A DNA stretch of 55,622 nucleotides from a bacterium (GTDB taxonomy: Bacteria; Planctomycetota; UBA1135; GCA-002686595): assembly GCA_024226735.1 (NCBI GenBank), contig JAAELL010000045.1:1-55622 (forward strand). The letters run 5' to 3'. The notes below the pieces were generated by a model. It did not search any database, had not been told where the DNA came from, and saw only the letters and a program-made list of their open reading frames with translations. Positions 29,189 through 37,652 of this stretch are shown piece after piece (position 1 is the first letter of the stretch; each line of letters begins with the position of its first letter). The position numbers and the translations under genes are program-made.

Positions 29189-31417
29189 ATGCAAACTCGC
29201 TGGCTCGTGCTTCCGCTCGGGAGCCTCGTTGCGTCGTTCACGTGCTCCGTCGCTCCGGCACAGGATCAGCTCGTGTTCCTGCACTTCGGGGAGCGCACGC
29301 CTCCCACTTTCCCGAAGGGTCTCGAAAAACCAGCGGTCGAAGCCGAGTCCGGCGCCTACGGCCCAAACGACACGAACGTCGACCGTGTGTTCTTGATCGT
29401 GATGGACGCCTACGACGACGAGGGCGAACGCCGCACGACGAATCCGCCCGGACAGGTCCCGAGCCTGCCGAATCCATTCCTCTACACAGCGACCCTGAGC
29501 GTGTCGCACTCGCATTCCGGGATGTACGGAACGGACTACGAGATCTGGCACGACGACGCTCTCCTGGACCTGACCCCGGAGACACCGGGACTAGAGACCT
29601 TCGACGTACCGATCGACGCTTCCTGGGACGAGAACGACTCGCGGCGCGCCGTCGAGGTGCGCTTCCTGAGCGGCAGTGACACCGACCCGGCGGTCCAGTC
29701 GGTGACGATCGACATCACCGACGTGCAGTCGACGACGACCTCGCCGACGGTGCTCGTAGGTGCCAACGCCCGCGCCGTCTGGATCCTGGAGGACAACGAC
29801 GCCAGCCCGCTCGGCAGCGAGTGCAACGATCCCCTGCCCGCCTCCGGGGCGGGACCGTTTGCCGTCGACACACAGCGCTCGAGCATCTCGGCACCGTCTG
29901 CCTCGTGCATGACCGACGCGGCGCCCGACGTCTGGTTCCAATGGACGAGCGGGCCCGAGACGAGCTACGACTTCTCGGTCTCGGCGTCCTACGACTCGGC
30001 GCTCGAGCTCTACTCGGGCCCGTGCACGGATCTCGTCAGCCTCGCGTGCTTCGACGGGCCCGACATCGCCAACTCGCTCGTCAGCGTCGGCGGGCTCGCC
30101 CCCTCGACGGACTACTTCATCCGCGTCGGTGGATCCAAGGGCGACACGGGCACGGCTAGCCTGTCGGTCTCGCCGTTCCTCGCGGACACGTGCGCGTCCG
30201 CCGTGGCGCTCGCGGGTACGGGCACGTTCCACTTCAACACCGGATGGACCTCCACGACCCTGAGTCAAGCCGCCCCGGGTTGCTGGGGCACGGTCGACCG
30301 CGACGTCTGGTTCACCTGGACCGCCGAGGCGAGCGGTGGCTACACGTTCGCGAGCGACGCACCGCTCGAGATCCTCGACAACGGCGGCACCGCCTGTGCG
30401 CCCGCCACGACCTGCTCGTCGCTCACGTCGGTCGGTTGCTCCGCTGCGTCCGGATCGATCACTCTGGCGGCGGACTACGGCAAGCACTACTTCGTGCGCG
30501 CCGGGACCAACGGCGGCAGCGCCGACGATGTGACGATCTCGCTGATCGCGCCCACGCCCAGCGATTGCTCACAGGCAACGGTCCTCGTGGGGACGGCGTT
30601 CGAGACCTACACGACGTCGGGCACGCATGGCTTCAGCTGCGCCCCCGATGACACGGGCGCGTGGTTCCGCTGGACGGCAGAGGACACGGCCGACTACACC
30701 TTCTCCAACTGCGGAACGATCGGGGCGATCCTGGAGGTCTTCGACGATGCGTGCTGCACGACCATGACCAGCCTCGGTTGCGACACGAGCTGTTCGACCG
30801 GCGGCGCACGCGTCGACGTCGCGGGTGTGACGCGCGGCGACGTCCTCTACATCCACGTCGGGGGGCCCGACGCGACGCTGATCGTCACGGAGGTGCCGCG
30901 CCCCTACGTGCACCTCGGCCACGGGACCGCGGTGACGCTCACGTCCGTCGACCAGATCAGTACGAAGATCGCCGAGGAGCACCACGCCCCGAACTCCGAC
31001 CACTTCGGGATTCGCTTCTTCGACATCAACCTCAACAACGCGGGCGGAGTCGTCGGCACGCAGATGTCGGTCGCCAACGAGTTCCACGTCCTCGGCCGCA
31101 TCACGTCGGACGCCACGCCCAACGTGGACTTCGAGCTCTACAAGGACAAGCTCTTGCAGCAGCCGATTACGTGGGACGACATCGCGGACAAGGAGTTCCG
31201 CATCGAAGTCGAGACGGGAACGGCGGGGCTGACGCCCGTCGGGACGCAGCTGTGGGCCAAGTTCCTGCAGGACCCGGACAACGCGCTCGTCGAGGACGTC
31301 GCGTTCACGCTGCACGGGCTCGAGCTTCCTTTCGCAGGCACGGGGATCGTGCCGAGCCTGGGTTGGAACATCCAGGGCAAGTGGATCCTGATCGACAACG
31401 CCGCACCCCTTCGTTGA
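29189..31417 (+). CDS. Large secreted protein with three PPC-like beta-sandwich repeats
   Basis: The product is 742 residues. The signal peptide (WLVLPLGSLVASFTCSVAPA) is followed by an unrecognised N-terminal domain ending in a Calx-beta-like close (ARAVWILEDNDASPLG). Then come three repeats resembling prepeptidase C-terminal sandwiches: DVWFQWTSGPETSYDFSVSA...DYFIRVGG, DVWFTWTAEASGGYTF...HYFVRAG, and AWFRWTAEDTADYTFSNCGT...LYIHVGG. A last domain of about 165 residues (VHLGHGTAVTLTS onward) is unrecognised. It lacks the shared C-terminal domain but is the first of three genes joined by ATG/TGA overlaps, two of which have it. Probably an exported adhesive or structural protein. Confidence 0.82.
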   Translation: MQTRWLVLPLGSLVASFTCSVAPAQDQLVFLHFGERTPPTFPKGLEKPAVEAESGAYGPNDTNVDRVFLIVMDAYDDEGERRTTNPPGQVPSLPNPFLYTATLSVSHSHSGMYGTDYEIWHDDALLDLTPETPGLETFDVPIDASWDENDSRRAVEVRFLSGSDTDPAVQSVTIDITDVQSTTTSPTVLVGANARAVWILEDNDASPLGSECNDPLPASGAGPFAVDTQRSSISAPSASCMTDAAPDVWFQWTSGPETSYDFSVSASYDSALELYSGPCTDLVSLACFDGPDIANSLVSVGGLAPSTDYFIRVGGSKGDTGTASLSVSPFLADTCASAVALAGTGTFHFNTGWTSTTLSQAAPGCWGTVDRDVWFTWTAEASGGYTFASDAPLEILDNGGTACAPATTCSSLTSVGCSAASGSITLAADYGKHYFVRAGTNGGSADDVTISLIAPTPSDCSQATVLVGTAFETYTTSGTHGFSCAPDDTGAWFRWTAEDTADYTFSNCGTIGAILEVFDDACCTTMTSLGCDTSCSTGGARVDVAGVTRGDVLYIHVGGPDATLIVTEVPRPYVHLGHGTAVTLTSVDQISTKIAEEHHAPNSDHFGIRFFDINLNNAGGVVGTQMSVANEFHVLGRITSDATPNVDFELYKDKLLQQPITWDDIADKEFRIEVETGTAGLTPVGTQLWAKFLQDPDNALVEDVAFTLHGLELPFAGTGIVPSLGWNIQGKWILIDNAAPLR

Positions 31418-32592
31418 TGGACGCCATGCAGAGAACAATCGTCATGAAGACTTCATCCGCTGCCTGCGCCCTGCTGATCGGATCCGCGAGCGCACAGACC
31501 CTGCTCCTCGACAACGCCAAGTTCGTCTCACAGACCGGAGTCGGGCACAACGCTGCCGACGTGTCGGAACGCCACAACTGCGTGCTGGCCTACCAGTGCA
31601 ACAACTTCGATCAGTGCGACCGGCTGATCGACACCTTCAACGTCCCGCAGCAGGCGACCTGGGACATCGCCCAGTTCCGTGTGTACGGGATCGAGTGCAT
31701 CCTCACCGACCCGCCTCCGTCGCCCCCCGTCTCGACCATCACGGGCATGACGCTCGCGATCTGGAGCGAGGATCCGGGCAGCCCCACGTTCGATCCCGTC
31801 CTGCACCTCGTCTTCGGCGATCTCACGACGAACGTCCTCACGACGACGACGTGGACGGGCGCGTACCGCGTCACGGGCTTCGGGCAACTGCTGGAGGCGA
31901 CTCACCCGATCATGCTCGCCGAGGCGGCGATCGACGTGACCCTGCAGCCCGGCGATTACTGGTTCGAGTACGGACTCGACGGCAGCGGAGTCGACTGCAT
32001 CAACCAGCCCGGCACACCTCCGAACTACCTTCCGATCGCGGGGCCCGGCAGCGGCCAGTGGGTCCTGAACAAGACCCCGCCGCGCCCGCTCGACCCTGGC
32101 GACTTCGGCTGTGCGCAGAATCCCGCTGGGCTGCACGATGGACTGCCGTTCCAGATCTACGCGGCACCGGACCCCGGCGACGTGGGCATGAGCTACTGCG
32201 GTCCAGCGGTGCCGAACTCGACGGGCGTGCCGGCCGAGATCTCCGCAACGGGGAGCGACCTCGTGTCGCAGAACGACTTCACGGTGATCGTCAGTTCCGT
32301 TCCCCCTGGCCAGTTCGGCTCCTTCCTCACGAGCCAGATGCAGGGCGCCTTCAACCCGCCCGGGAGCCAGGGGATCCTGTGCGTCGTCGGCAACATCGGC
32401 CGCTTCAACGGGCCTGGGCAGATCTTCCAGGGACCGATCGGCATGATCCAAGTCGACCTGACCGCGATGCCGGTCAACCCGACAGCGCCCGTGCTGGCGG
32501 GCGAGACGTGGAACTTCCAGGCGTGGTACCGCGACTCCAACCCCATGGTGACGTCGAACTTCTCGGACGGCCTCGAGGTGCTTTTCCAATGA
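31417..32592 (+). CDS. Secreted protein of unknown function with the WYRD-type C-terminal domain
   Basis: The product is 391 residues from ATG 31417, which overlaps the previous TGA; ATG 31444 (MKTSSAACALLIGSASAQ) gives a tidier signal peptide and may be the real start. The N-terminal ~240 residues are unrecognised, with beta-rich segments such as TWDIAQFRVYGIECILTD, GMTLAIWSEDPGSPTF and DVTLQPGDYWFEYGLDG. Final 132 residues: YCGPAVPNSTGVPAEISATG, VPPGQFGSFLTSQMQGAF, ILCVVGNIGRFN, ETWNFQAWYRDSNP, SNFSDGLEVLFQ. It overlaps the next start by ATGA, so the three genes are very likely one operon. Confidence 0.83.
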   Translation: MDAMQRTIVMKTSSAACALLIGSASAQTLLLDNAKFVSQTGVGHNAADVSERHNCVLAYQCNNFDQCDRLIDTFNVPQQATWDIAQFRVYGIECILTDPPPSPPVSTITGMTLAIWSEDPGSPTFDPVLHLVFGDLTTNVLTTTTWTGAYRVTGFGQLLEATHPIMLAEAAIDVTLQPGDYWFEYGLDGSGVDCINQPGTPPNYLPIAGPGSGQWVLNKTPPRPLDPGDFGCAQNPAGLHDGLPFQIYAAPDPGDVGMSYCGPAVPNSTGVPAEISATGSDLVSQNDFTVIVSSVPPGQFGSFLTSQMQGAFNPPGSQGILCVVGNIGRFNGPGQIFQGPIGMIQVDLTAMPVNPTAPVLAGETWNFQAWYRDSNPMVTSNFSDGLEVLFQ

Positions 32593-34514
32593 GCGTACAA
32601 GAACGAGGAAGCACGGTGCGACTCGGATTCCGGGCCCTCGCGCTCTGCGCGATCGGCCCAGTGGCACTCAGCCAGGAGATCTTCCACGACTTCGACGACT
32701 GGATCCGCTGCGGAACGCCCGTGCTCACCGAGAGCTTCGCCGACTTCACCGAAGACACCGACTTCGAAATCTCGGGCGGCGTCCTCACCTACGCCGGCCA
32801 GCTCGAGGTCGACGACCCCGGCGGCTACCGCAACTTCATCGACACGGGGACCCCGCTCTTCCCCGACAACAACGGCACGCACCACGCGTCGTGCTACGTG
32901 AACCGCATCGGGACGACGTCGATCAACGAGACGCGCATCCGAATCACTTTCCCGTCGCCACCGACGAGCGAGGAGTGGTCCTCCTTCGGGTGCAAGATCA
33001 GCCGTGGCGCCGGGAGCGAGCTCGTCCAGCTCGAGTTCTTCGACGGCACGAATCTCGAGGCCGTCAGTGTCGTCGCGAGCGACGCGATCGACCAGTTCCT
33101 GGGGTTCGTGGCGGCGACGGGCGACAAGATCGATTCGGTCCGCTTCAGCTCCTCTACCCTGATCCCACAGACGCAAGGCGAGGGCTTCGGACTGGACGAC
33201 GTCATGCTGGGCCTCGCCGAAGACTGCGCCCCGACTCCACCGCCGCCCACCTGCTACGACAGCCGCACGACGTTCCTCGCCGAGTGCGGCAAGGTCACCG
33301 ACACCGAGGACTTCGAGTCGTTCACGATCGACACCGACTTCCGCGGCGCATCGGTCCCGATCGGCACGAACATGACGCTCGAAGCGCAGGCTCCGCTCGC
33401 CTTCCGCAACATGATCGACGTCGCACCGTTCGACTTCGCCGACCACAACGGTAGCCGTCACGCGTCGTGCTACGTCAACTGGGACACCCCGACGACCGAA
33501 GTCACCGTCGATCTCGGCACCTACGCGATCGGTTTCGGCTGCGACGTCACGGCGGGGCTCGGGGCCAGCAGCGAGGGCGTTGAAATCGCCGGGCTCCTGA
33601 ACGGTGAAGTCGTCGTCGCGTGCACCGTCGCCGGCGACGGCACGGACCAGTTCGTGGGCCTCGCGTGCTACGTCGATCAAGTCCGTTTCCGTGCCGCCTC
33701 GCTCGTGCCGGGAGGCGTGGGCGAAGGCTTCAGCTTCGACAACGTCGTCGTGTGCGGCAGCGAGGTCGCCGCGGTGACGATGAGTGTCGCGGACGACGCG
33801 AGCGCGGGCTCGGGCCAGTTCGTGCGCGTCGACGTCGTCGACGGATCCGGTGCCCTCGTCGATACGTCGGGGTCGGTCGAAGTCCTCGCCTCCCAGACAC
33901 CCGAGACGACAGCGCTCGACTTGGCGACCGCACTCAACGCCGGCCCGAATGCGGGGCGGGTGAGCGCGGTCGCGCGCGACGGCCGACTGACCGTCCTCTC
34001 ACCCATCGACGCTCTCGAGCTCCGCGTCTGCGTCGGCGGCGGCGGTCCCTGCGCTTCGACGTCCTTTCCCGTCGTGCGGCATGGACAGACCTACTCGATG
34101 CCGGGGGCGCAGATCGGAACGCAGATGTGCGTGCCGACGGTGCCCAACAGCACCTGCCTTCCGGCCACAATCGTCGCCGTGGGCCGCACGACGTTGGCCC
34201 ACGAGGACGTCAGCATCATCGTCTCGCGCGTCCCCGCGGGCGAGACGTGCTTCTTCCTGGGGTCACAGACGCCGGGGTTCATCGCGAACCCCGGAGGAAG
34301 CTCCGGGAACTTGTGCATCACGGGCAATCTCGCCCGCTACACGCAGGCCGGACAGGTCGGGTCGGGCCCGGCGTTCTCGCTCGAGGTCGGCAACATCGAC
34401 TTCCCGCTGACGCCGCCCATGGCGCTCGTCACCGGCTCGTGGTACTGGCAGGCTTGGTACCGCGACGGGTCGGGCAGCAACTTCTCGGACACGGTCCACG
34501 TCGTGCTCCAGTAG
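32589..34514 (+). CDS. Secreted protein with two tandem modules and the WYRD-type C-terminal domain
   Basis: The product is 641 residues, and the ATG overlaps the previous stop. After the signal peptide (FRALALCAIGPVALSQ) come two copies of a module of about 165 residues: the first with FADFTEDTDFE, HHASCYVNRIG, DQFLGFVAATGDKIDSVRFS, EGFGLDDVMLG; the second with FESFTIDTDF, RHASCYVNWD, DQFVGLACYVDQVRF, EGFSFDNVVVC. I do not recognise the module; it looks like a jelly-roll domain. After a flagellin-hook-like linker (VSAVARDGRLTVLSPIDALE) the shared domain follows from about residue 510 (MCVPTVPNSTCLPATIVAVG, GNLCITGNLARYT, WYWQAWYRDGSGSNFSD, final VVLQ), a divergent member. Confidence 0.83.
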   Translation: MSVQERGSTVRLGFRALALCAIGPVALSQEIFHDFDDWIRCGTPVLTESFADFTEDTDFEISGGVLTYAGQLEVDDPGGYRNFIDTGTPLFPDNNGTHHASCYVNRIGTTSINETRIRITFPSPPTSEEWSSFGCKISRGAGSELVQLEFFDGTNLEAVSVVASDAIDQFLGFVAATGDKIDSVRFSSSTLIPQTQGEGFGLDDVMLGLAEDCAPTPPPPTCYDSRTTFLAECGKVTDTEDFESFTIDTDFRGASVPIGTNMTLEAQAPLAFRNMIDVAPFDFADHNGSRHASCYVNWDTPTTEVTVDLGTYAIGFGCDVTAGLGASSEGVEIAGLLNGEVVVACTVAGDGTDQFVGLACYVDQVRFRAASLVPGGVGEGFSFDNVVVCGSEVAAVTMSVADDASAGSGQFVRVDVVDGSGALVDTSGSVEVLASQTPETTALDLATALNAGPNAGRVSAVARDGRLTVLSPIDALELRVCVGGGGPCASTSFPVVRHGQTYSMPGAQIGTQMCVPTVPNSTCLPATIVAVGRTTLAHEDVSIIVSRVPAGETCFFLGSQTPGFIANPGGSSGNLCITGNLARYTQAGQVGSGPAFSLEVGNIDFPLTPPMALVTGSWYWQAWYRDGSGSNFSDTVHVVLQ

Positions 34515-34535
34515 TGGTCCAAGTCAGACCATGGC

Positions 34536-35089
34536 TCACCAGGTGACCATGAACGGCGCGTAGGTCTCGTACAGAGCGCGGAACTCGTCGAAGCGCTCCG
34601 TCGAGACCTCGTGCAACAGGCCGCCGAGCCCCAGGCTGCCCGCGAGGCCGCCGATCAGCGTGCGCAGCGCACGCCCCCTGCACGGCGTGGTACAGGCCGC
34701 CGCCGAAGAGGATCACGTAGTACGGATAGAACATCCACGGCCACGTGGAGAGGCTGAACGCGAGCAACAGGAAGTAGCCGCTGAAGCGATGCAGCTTGAG
34801 CCACAGCGGTACCCGCGCCGACACGCGCCGACACGCGCCGTTCGCGCGCGGCACGGCGGCGCACGACGAGCCGGGCGATCCCGCAGGCCATGTGCACGAG
34901 CGCCGAGCCGACGACCAGGGCGATCTCGGCGGCCGCGATCCGGTAGTAGCCGCGCGCCGCCCTCTTGAATCCCTCGTACGCCTCCGGCCCAGCCGTCGCA
35001 ACGACCGTGTTCGCGAGGTGCAGGATCAGGAACGTACCGAGCGCGAGGCCCGAGATGGCTTGGTAGCGCGCTAGCTTCCGATCGGTCAT
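34536..35089 (-). pseudogene. Cytochrome-b-like membrane protein broken by two frameshifts
   Basis: The start ATG 35089 overlaps the upstream stop (ATGA) and has a GGAGGAGG ribosome site. Frame 1 encodes RYQAISGLALGTFLILHLAN, then RIAAAEIALVVGSALVHMAC. Frame 2 continues PLWLKLHRFSGYFLLLAFSL and WPWMFYPYYVILFGGGLYHA. Frame 3 ends RTLIGGLAGSLGLGG and FRALYETYAPFMVTW. Conserved His in FLILHLAN, SALVHMA and LKLHRFSGY suggest heme ligands, as in succinate-dehydrogenase-type cytochrome b. The first shift vanishes if one copy of a 10-bp direct repeat (34814-34840) is removed. The second vanishes if the C5 run at 34674-34678 is C4. Either a recent pseudogene or partly sequencing error. Confidence 0.75.
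34814..34840. repeat. 10-bp tandem duplication that shifts the reading frame
   Basis: The unit ACACGCGCCG occurs at 34821-34830 and 34831-34840, preceded by a partial copy (CGCGCCG, 34814-34820). Deleting one unit in silico restores RRVSARVPLWLKLHRFSGY in one frame on the minus strand. Confidence 0.9.
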
Positions 35090-36153
35090 TTCCTCCTCCG
35101 TCCGCGTCCGCCGCGCACGACTCGACGCCGAAACTCCTGGATGACCGGGAGCGCCTCGTTCCAGGCGGACGCGTCCGCCCGGGACGGATCGATCGCGCTC
35201 GGCGCGCCGGCGTAACCGTCCGGGATCTGGCTGTGCAGCTCGGGCGGATCCTCGTTGTCGTCGTAGTAATGGAACTCGAAGCCCGGGATGAAGGCCTCGT
35301 CGACGGCCCGCACGTGGACCGTGCGCGTGCCGTACGTCATGAGCTCCGTCGTCAACGCCTGGGGCGGGTTCATCCACGCGTGCGTGGGCGAGACGACGAA
35401 GGGGTACTGCACCAGGCGGTTCTGGGACAGGATGCGGTACTTCTCGACCTTGCCGCCGTAGAGCCGACTCGCGGACTCGCTGACCTCGAGCACGCCGCGA
35501 CCGAAGTCGGGCTCGAACCCCGCCGCGAAGCGCAGCGAGCTCGGGTCGCCCGTGCGCGCGAGCCGCACGACCGGCCTGCCGCTGTTGAGCCTGTAGCGCT
35601 CGGCCGCACGGAGCCGCGGCGTCGAGAAGTCGGCGAAGGGTCGAATGCGATTGCTCGTCCCCGCGCGCAGGACGAGGGGCACCGCGTCGTCGTCGCGTGG
35701 CGGCTTGGAGCCCGCGCGACTCGCGTCGTCGAGCGCGGCCTGGATCTCGAGCGGGAGGTTGGTCGTCTCCTCGAGACTGACCAGATACTCGCCATCGGCG
35801 CGCTTCTCCCACTTGACGTCGCCCTTGCCGATCCAGTTCTCGTCGACCGTCCGCACGACGTGCGTCGCGACACGCCACACGAGCGAGGAGTCCTTGTAGA
35901 AGATCCGCGGATGAATGCGCGCGCCACGGCCCAAGACGACGTAGGCGACGAAGAAGTTGAGGTCGTCGTCGTGAGCGTAGTGCGACAGGTAGTACACCGC
36001 GCCGAACAGCTCGAGGCGGTAGCGCGGCGCGCGACGGCCCGCGAGCAGGCGACGCGGATCGTGGCGCGCCTCACCGACGGCGGCGAGGACCGCGCCGGCA
36101 TCGAGCCTGGCCTGGAATTCGCGGGCGATCCGGCGCGGCGAGCGCCCGTCCAA
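35086..36153 (-). CDS. Hypothetical protein upstream of the cytochrome-b-like gene
   Basis: I do not recognise this 355-residue protein. It includes YRLELFGAVYYLSHYAHDDD, NFFVAYVVLGRGARIHPRIF YKDSSLVWRVATHVVRTVDE, GEYLVSLEETTNLPLEIQAA and a C-terminal PGFEFHYYDDNEDPPELHSQ. There is no convincing signal peptide at the TTG start used (36153). The frame stays coding-like for about a dozen codons upstream (IVSGAP before the TTG) and then meets a stop without another start, so the 5' end may be lost or the start non-standard. Its stop overlaps the cytochrome-b-like ATG, suggesting a shared operon and possibly a redox-linked role. Confidence 0.6.
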   Translation of the reverse strand: MDGRSPRRIAREFQARLDAGAVLAAVGEARHDPRRLLAGRRAPRYRLELFGAVYYLSHYAHDDDLNFFVAYVVLGRGARIHPRIFYKDSSLVWRVATHVVRTVDENWIGKGDVKWEKRADGEYLVSLEETTNLPLEIQAALDDASRAGSKPPRDDDAVPLVLRAGTSNRIRPFADFSTPRLRAAERYRLNSGRPVVRLARTGDPSSLRFAAGFEPDFGRGVLEVSESASRLYGGKVEKYRILSQNRLVQYPFVVSPTHAWMNPPQALTTELMTYGTRTVHVRAVDEAFIPGFEFHYYDDNEDPPELHSQIPDGYAGAPSAIDPSRADASAWNEALPVIQEFRRRVVRGGRGRRRK

Positions 36154-36302
36154 GGGCGCGCCGGAGACGATTCGGGTCTCGATATCAGGCCTCGATTCGT
36201 GTCAGGGAGATGGGCTCGCGCGGGCTCCTCGTCGCATCGCCACGAACCCGGCCCCGACAGGATAACGCCCGGACACGTCGGCTTTGGTAGGTTCCTCGCC
36301 TC

Positions 36303-36515
36303 TTGAGCCAACCCTCCCGTTCTTCCCAGAGCCCCCGTTCCGCGCGCCGGCGCTTGGTGCGCTCGATCGCGTTCCTCGTCTACGCCTGGCTCGTCGTCGA
36401 GCTCGGCGCCTGGTGCGGACTCTGGCTGATGCAGGGGCACCGGCCGTCGTGGAGCCGGCAGGCCACCCGCCAGCGCCAGGCGCTCGAAGCGGCGGCGATG
36501 CTCGAATCGTTGTAG
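36303..36515 (+). CDS. Short membrane protein, possibly an N-terminal remnant
   Basis: This is a 70-residue frame from a TTG start: an Arg-rich lead-in (SARRRLVRS), one membrane helix (IAFLVYAWLVVELGAWCGLWL) and a charged tail (HRPSWSRQATRQRQALEAAA). Many planctomycete SGNH/GDSL-type membrane proteins begin this way, so it may be the 5' end of a gene whose remainder is gone. It stops 15 bp before the next gene, which encodes a different membrane protein. No function assigned. Confidence 0.4.
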   Translation: MSQPSRSSQSPRSARRRLVRSIAFLVYAWLVVELGAWCGLWLMQGHRPSWSRQATRQRQALEAAAMLESL

Positions 36516-36530
36516 ACGCGATCGCCGGCC

Positions 36531-37547
36531 ATGCTCTTCGAGCTCTTTTCCGGATCGGTGCGGACCGCCCTGCCGATCTTCTGCGCGTTCGCCTTCGCGT
36601 TCGGCACGATCGTCGGCGCCGCCAAGTACGAGGGTCGTGGAACACTCCTGCGCGGCCTCGAGGCCGCCGTCTTGGCCCTGGTCGGCGCGGTCCTCGCGCG
36701 CCTGTTCCTCGGCGCGGCCCTGTGGCTCGACGGGTTCTCCGCGGGCTCGTGTCTCGTCGCGGCATGGCTGTTCTTCCCCATCGCGGCGCTCGTCGACCTG
36801 GCGGCTTCGATCGGCACGGAGCCGTCCCTCGGGGATCCCGCGCTATTGCTCTGGATGGCGACGATCGTCGGGGCGGTCGGCGGCGCCCTGGACGGGACTT
36901 ACCGCATTCACGCTTGGCGGGGCCGGGGCTGGTTGACGTTCGGACTCGACTACACGTGGGGCCTCACGGGAAGCGCGCACGCCTGCCTCCTGCACGTCAT
37001 CAACGCGTTCTGGGGCGACCACGCCGACGAGCCGGCGCGCGACCAGCGTCAGGGCGTCCACCGCTACAGGAGCGGCTTCCGGCCAATGGGCGGCTTCGTC
37101 TTCACCCAGGGCAACACGATGAGCAACTGCCGCGACCGCTACCGGTCCACGGGTCTGTTCAAGCACGAACAGCTGCACTGCTGGCAGAGCCGTGTGTTCG
37201 GCCCCGTGTTCATCCTGACGTACGCAGCGTGGGCAATGCTTTTCTTCGTTCCCGGAGCCGTCGCCGGGAAGTTGACGGGAGGCGGAGTGTGGCGCGGGAT
37301 CCAGTGGTACTCCTACTACAACAATCCGTGGGAGGTCTGGGCCTACACGGTCGGCGGCTACAAGCCTTCGGGACCCGAGGATTTGCGCTTGACGTGGGAC
37401 CGCAGGATCGTCGGCTTCTGGTCGATGATCTTCTATGGACTGTTCACGGTCGGGATGGCCTTGCCAGCGCGACGAGATTCTATGACGAGGTCCTCACGAC
37501 CTTCGGGCACGACTTCGATTGGAAGGAAGCGGCGGGCCTCCCGATAG
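36531..37547 (+). CDS. Multi-spanning membrane protein with an HExxH-like motif, C-terminal frameshift likely
   Basis: The product is 338 residues as read. Several hydrophobic helices (ALPIFCAFAFAFGTIVGAA, LRGLEAAVLALVGAVLARLF, CLVAAWLFFPIAALVDL) precede a soluble loop with HACLLHVINAFWGDH and then FKHEQLHCWQSRVFGPVF followed by a helix and YNNPWEVWAYTVGG. HEQLH fits the HExxH zinc-protease pattern and the later NPWEVWAY recalls the third-ligand region of membrane-embedded or minigluzincin-like proteins. This is an inference, not a family match. After GMAL near 37460 the frame becomes Arg/Ser-rich, while the adjacent frame reads ATRFYDEVLTTFGHDFDW and stops at 37552 with better codon bias. 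A one-base deletion is likely. Confidence 0.6.
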   Translation: MLFELFSGSVRTALPIFCAFAFAFGTIVGAAKYEGRGTLLRGLEAAVLALVGAVLARLFLGAALWLDGFSAGSCLVAAWLFFPIAALVDLAASIGTEPSLGDPALLLWMATIVGAVGGALDGTYRIHAWRGRGWLTFGLDYTWGLTGSAHACLLHVINAFWGDHADEPARDQRQGVHRYRSGFRPMGGFVFTQGNTMSNCRDRYRSTGLFKHEQLHCWQSRVFGPVFILTYAAWAMLFFVPGAVAGKLTGGGVWRGIQWYSYYNNPWEVWAYTVGGYKPSGPEDLRLTWDRRIVGFWSMIFYGLFTVGMALPARRDSMTRSSRPSGTTSIGRKRRASR

Positions 37548-37652
37548 ACTGAGCCCACCTGGCGGAACGCTCGGTCGCCAACAGAAGACCCGCCGTCGGA
37601 TAACCTTCTATTGGAGCGTGCGGTCCGGTCGGACTCGGGCCTCCAACTCTCG

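Noticed and set aside
35233..36306. Open frame on the plus strand antisense to the unknown 355-residue protein
   Set aside because: Residue composition is mirror-like; the minus-strand frame has better codon bias and an overlap with the next gene.
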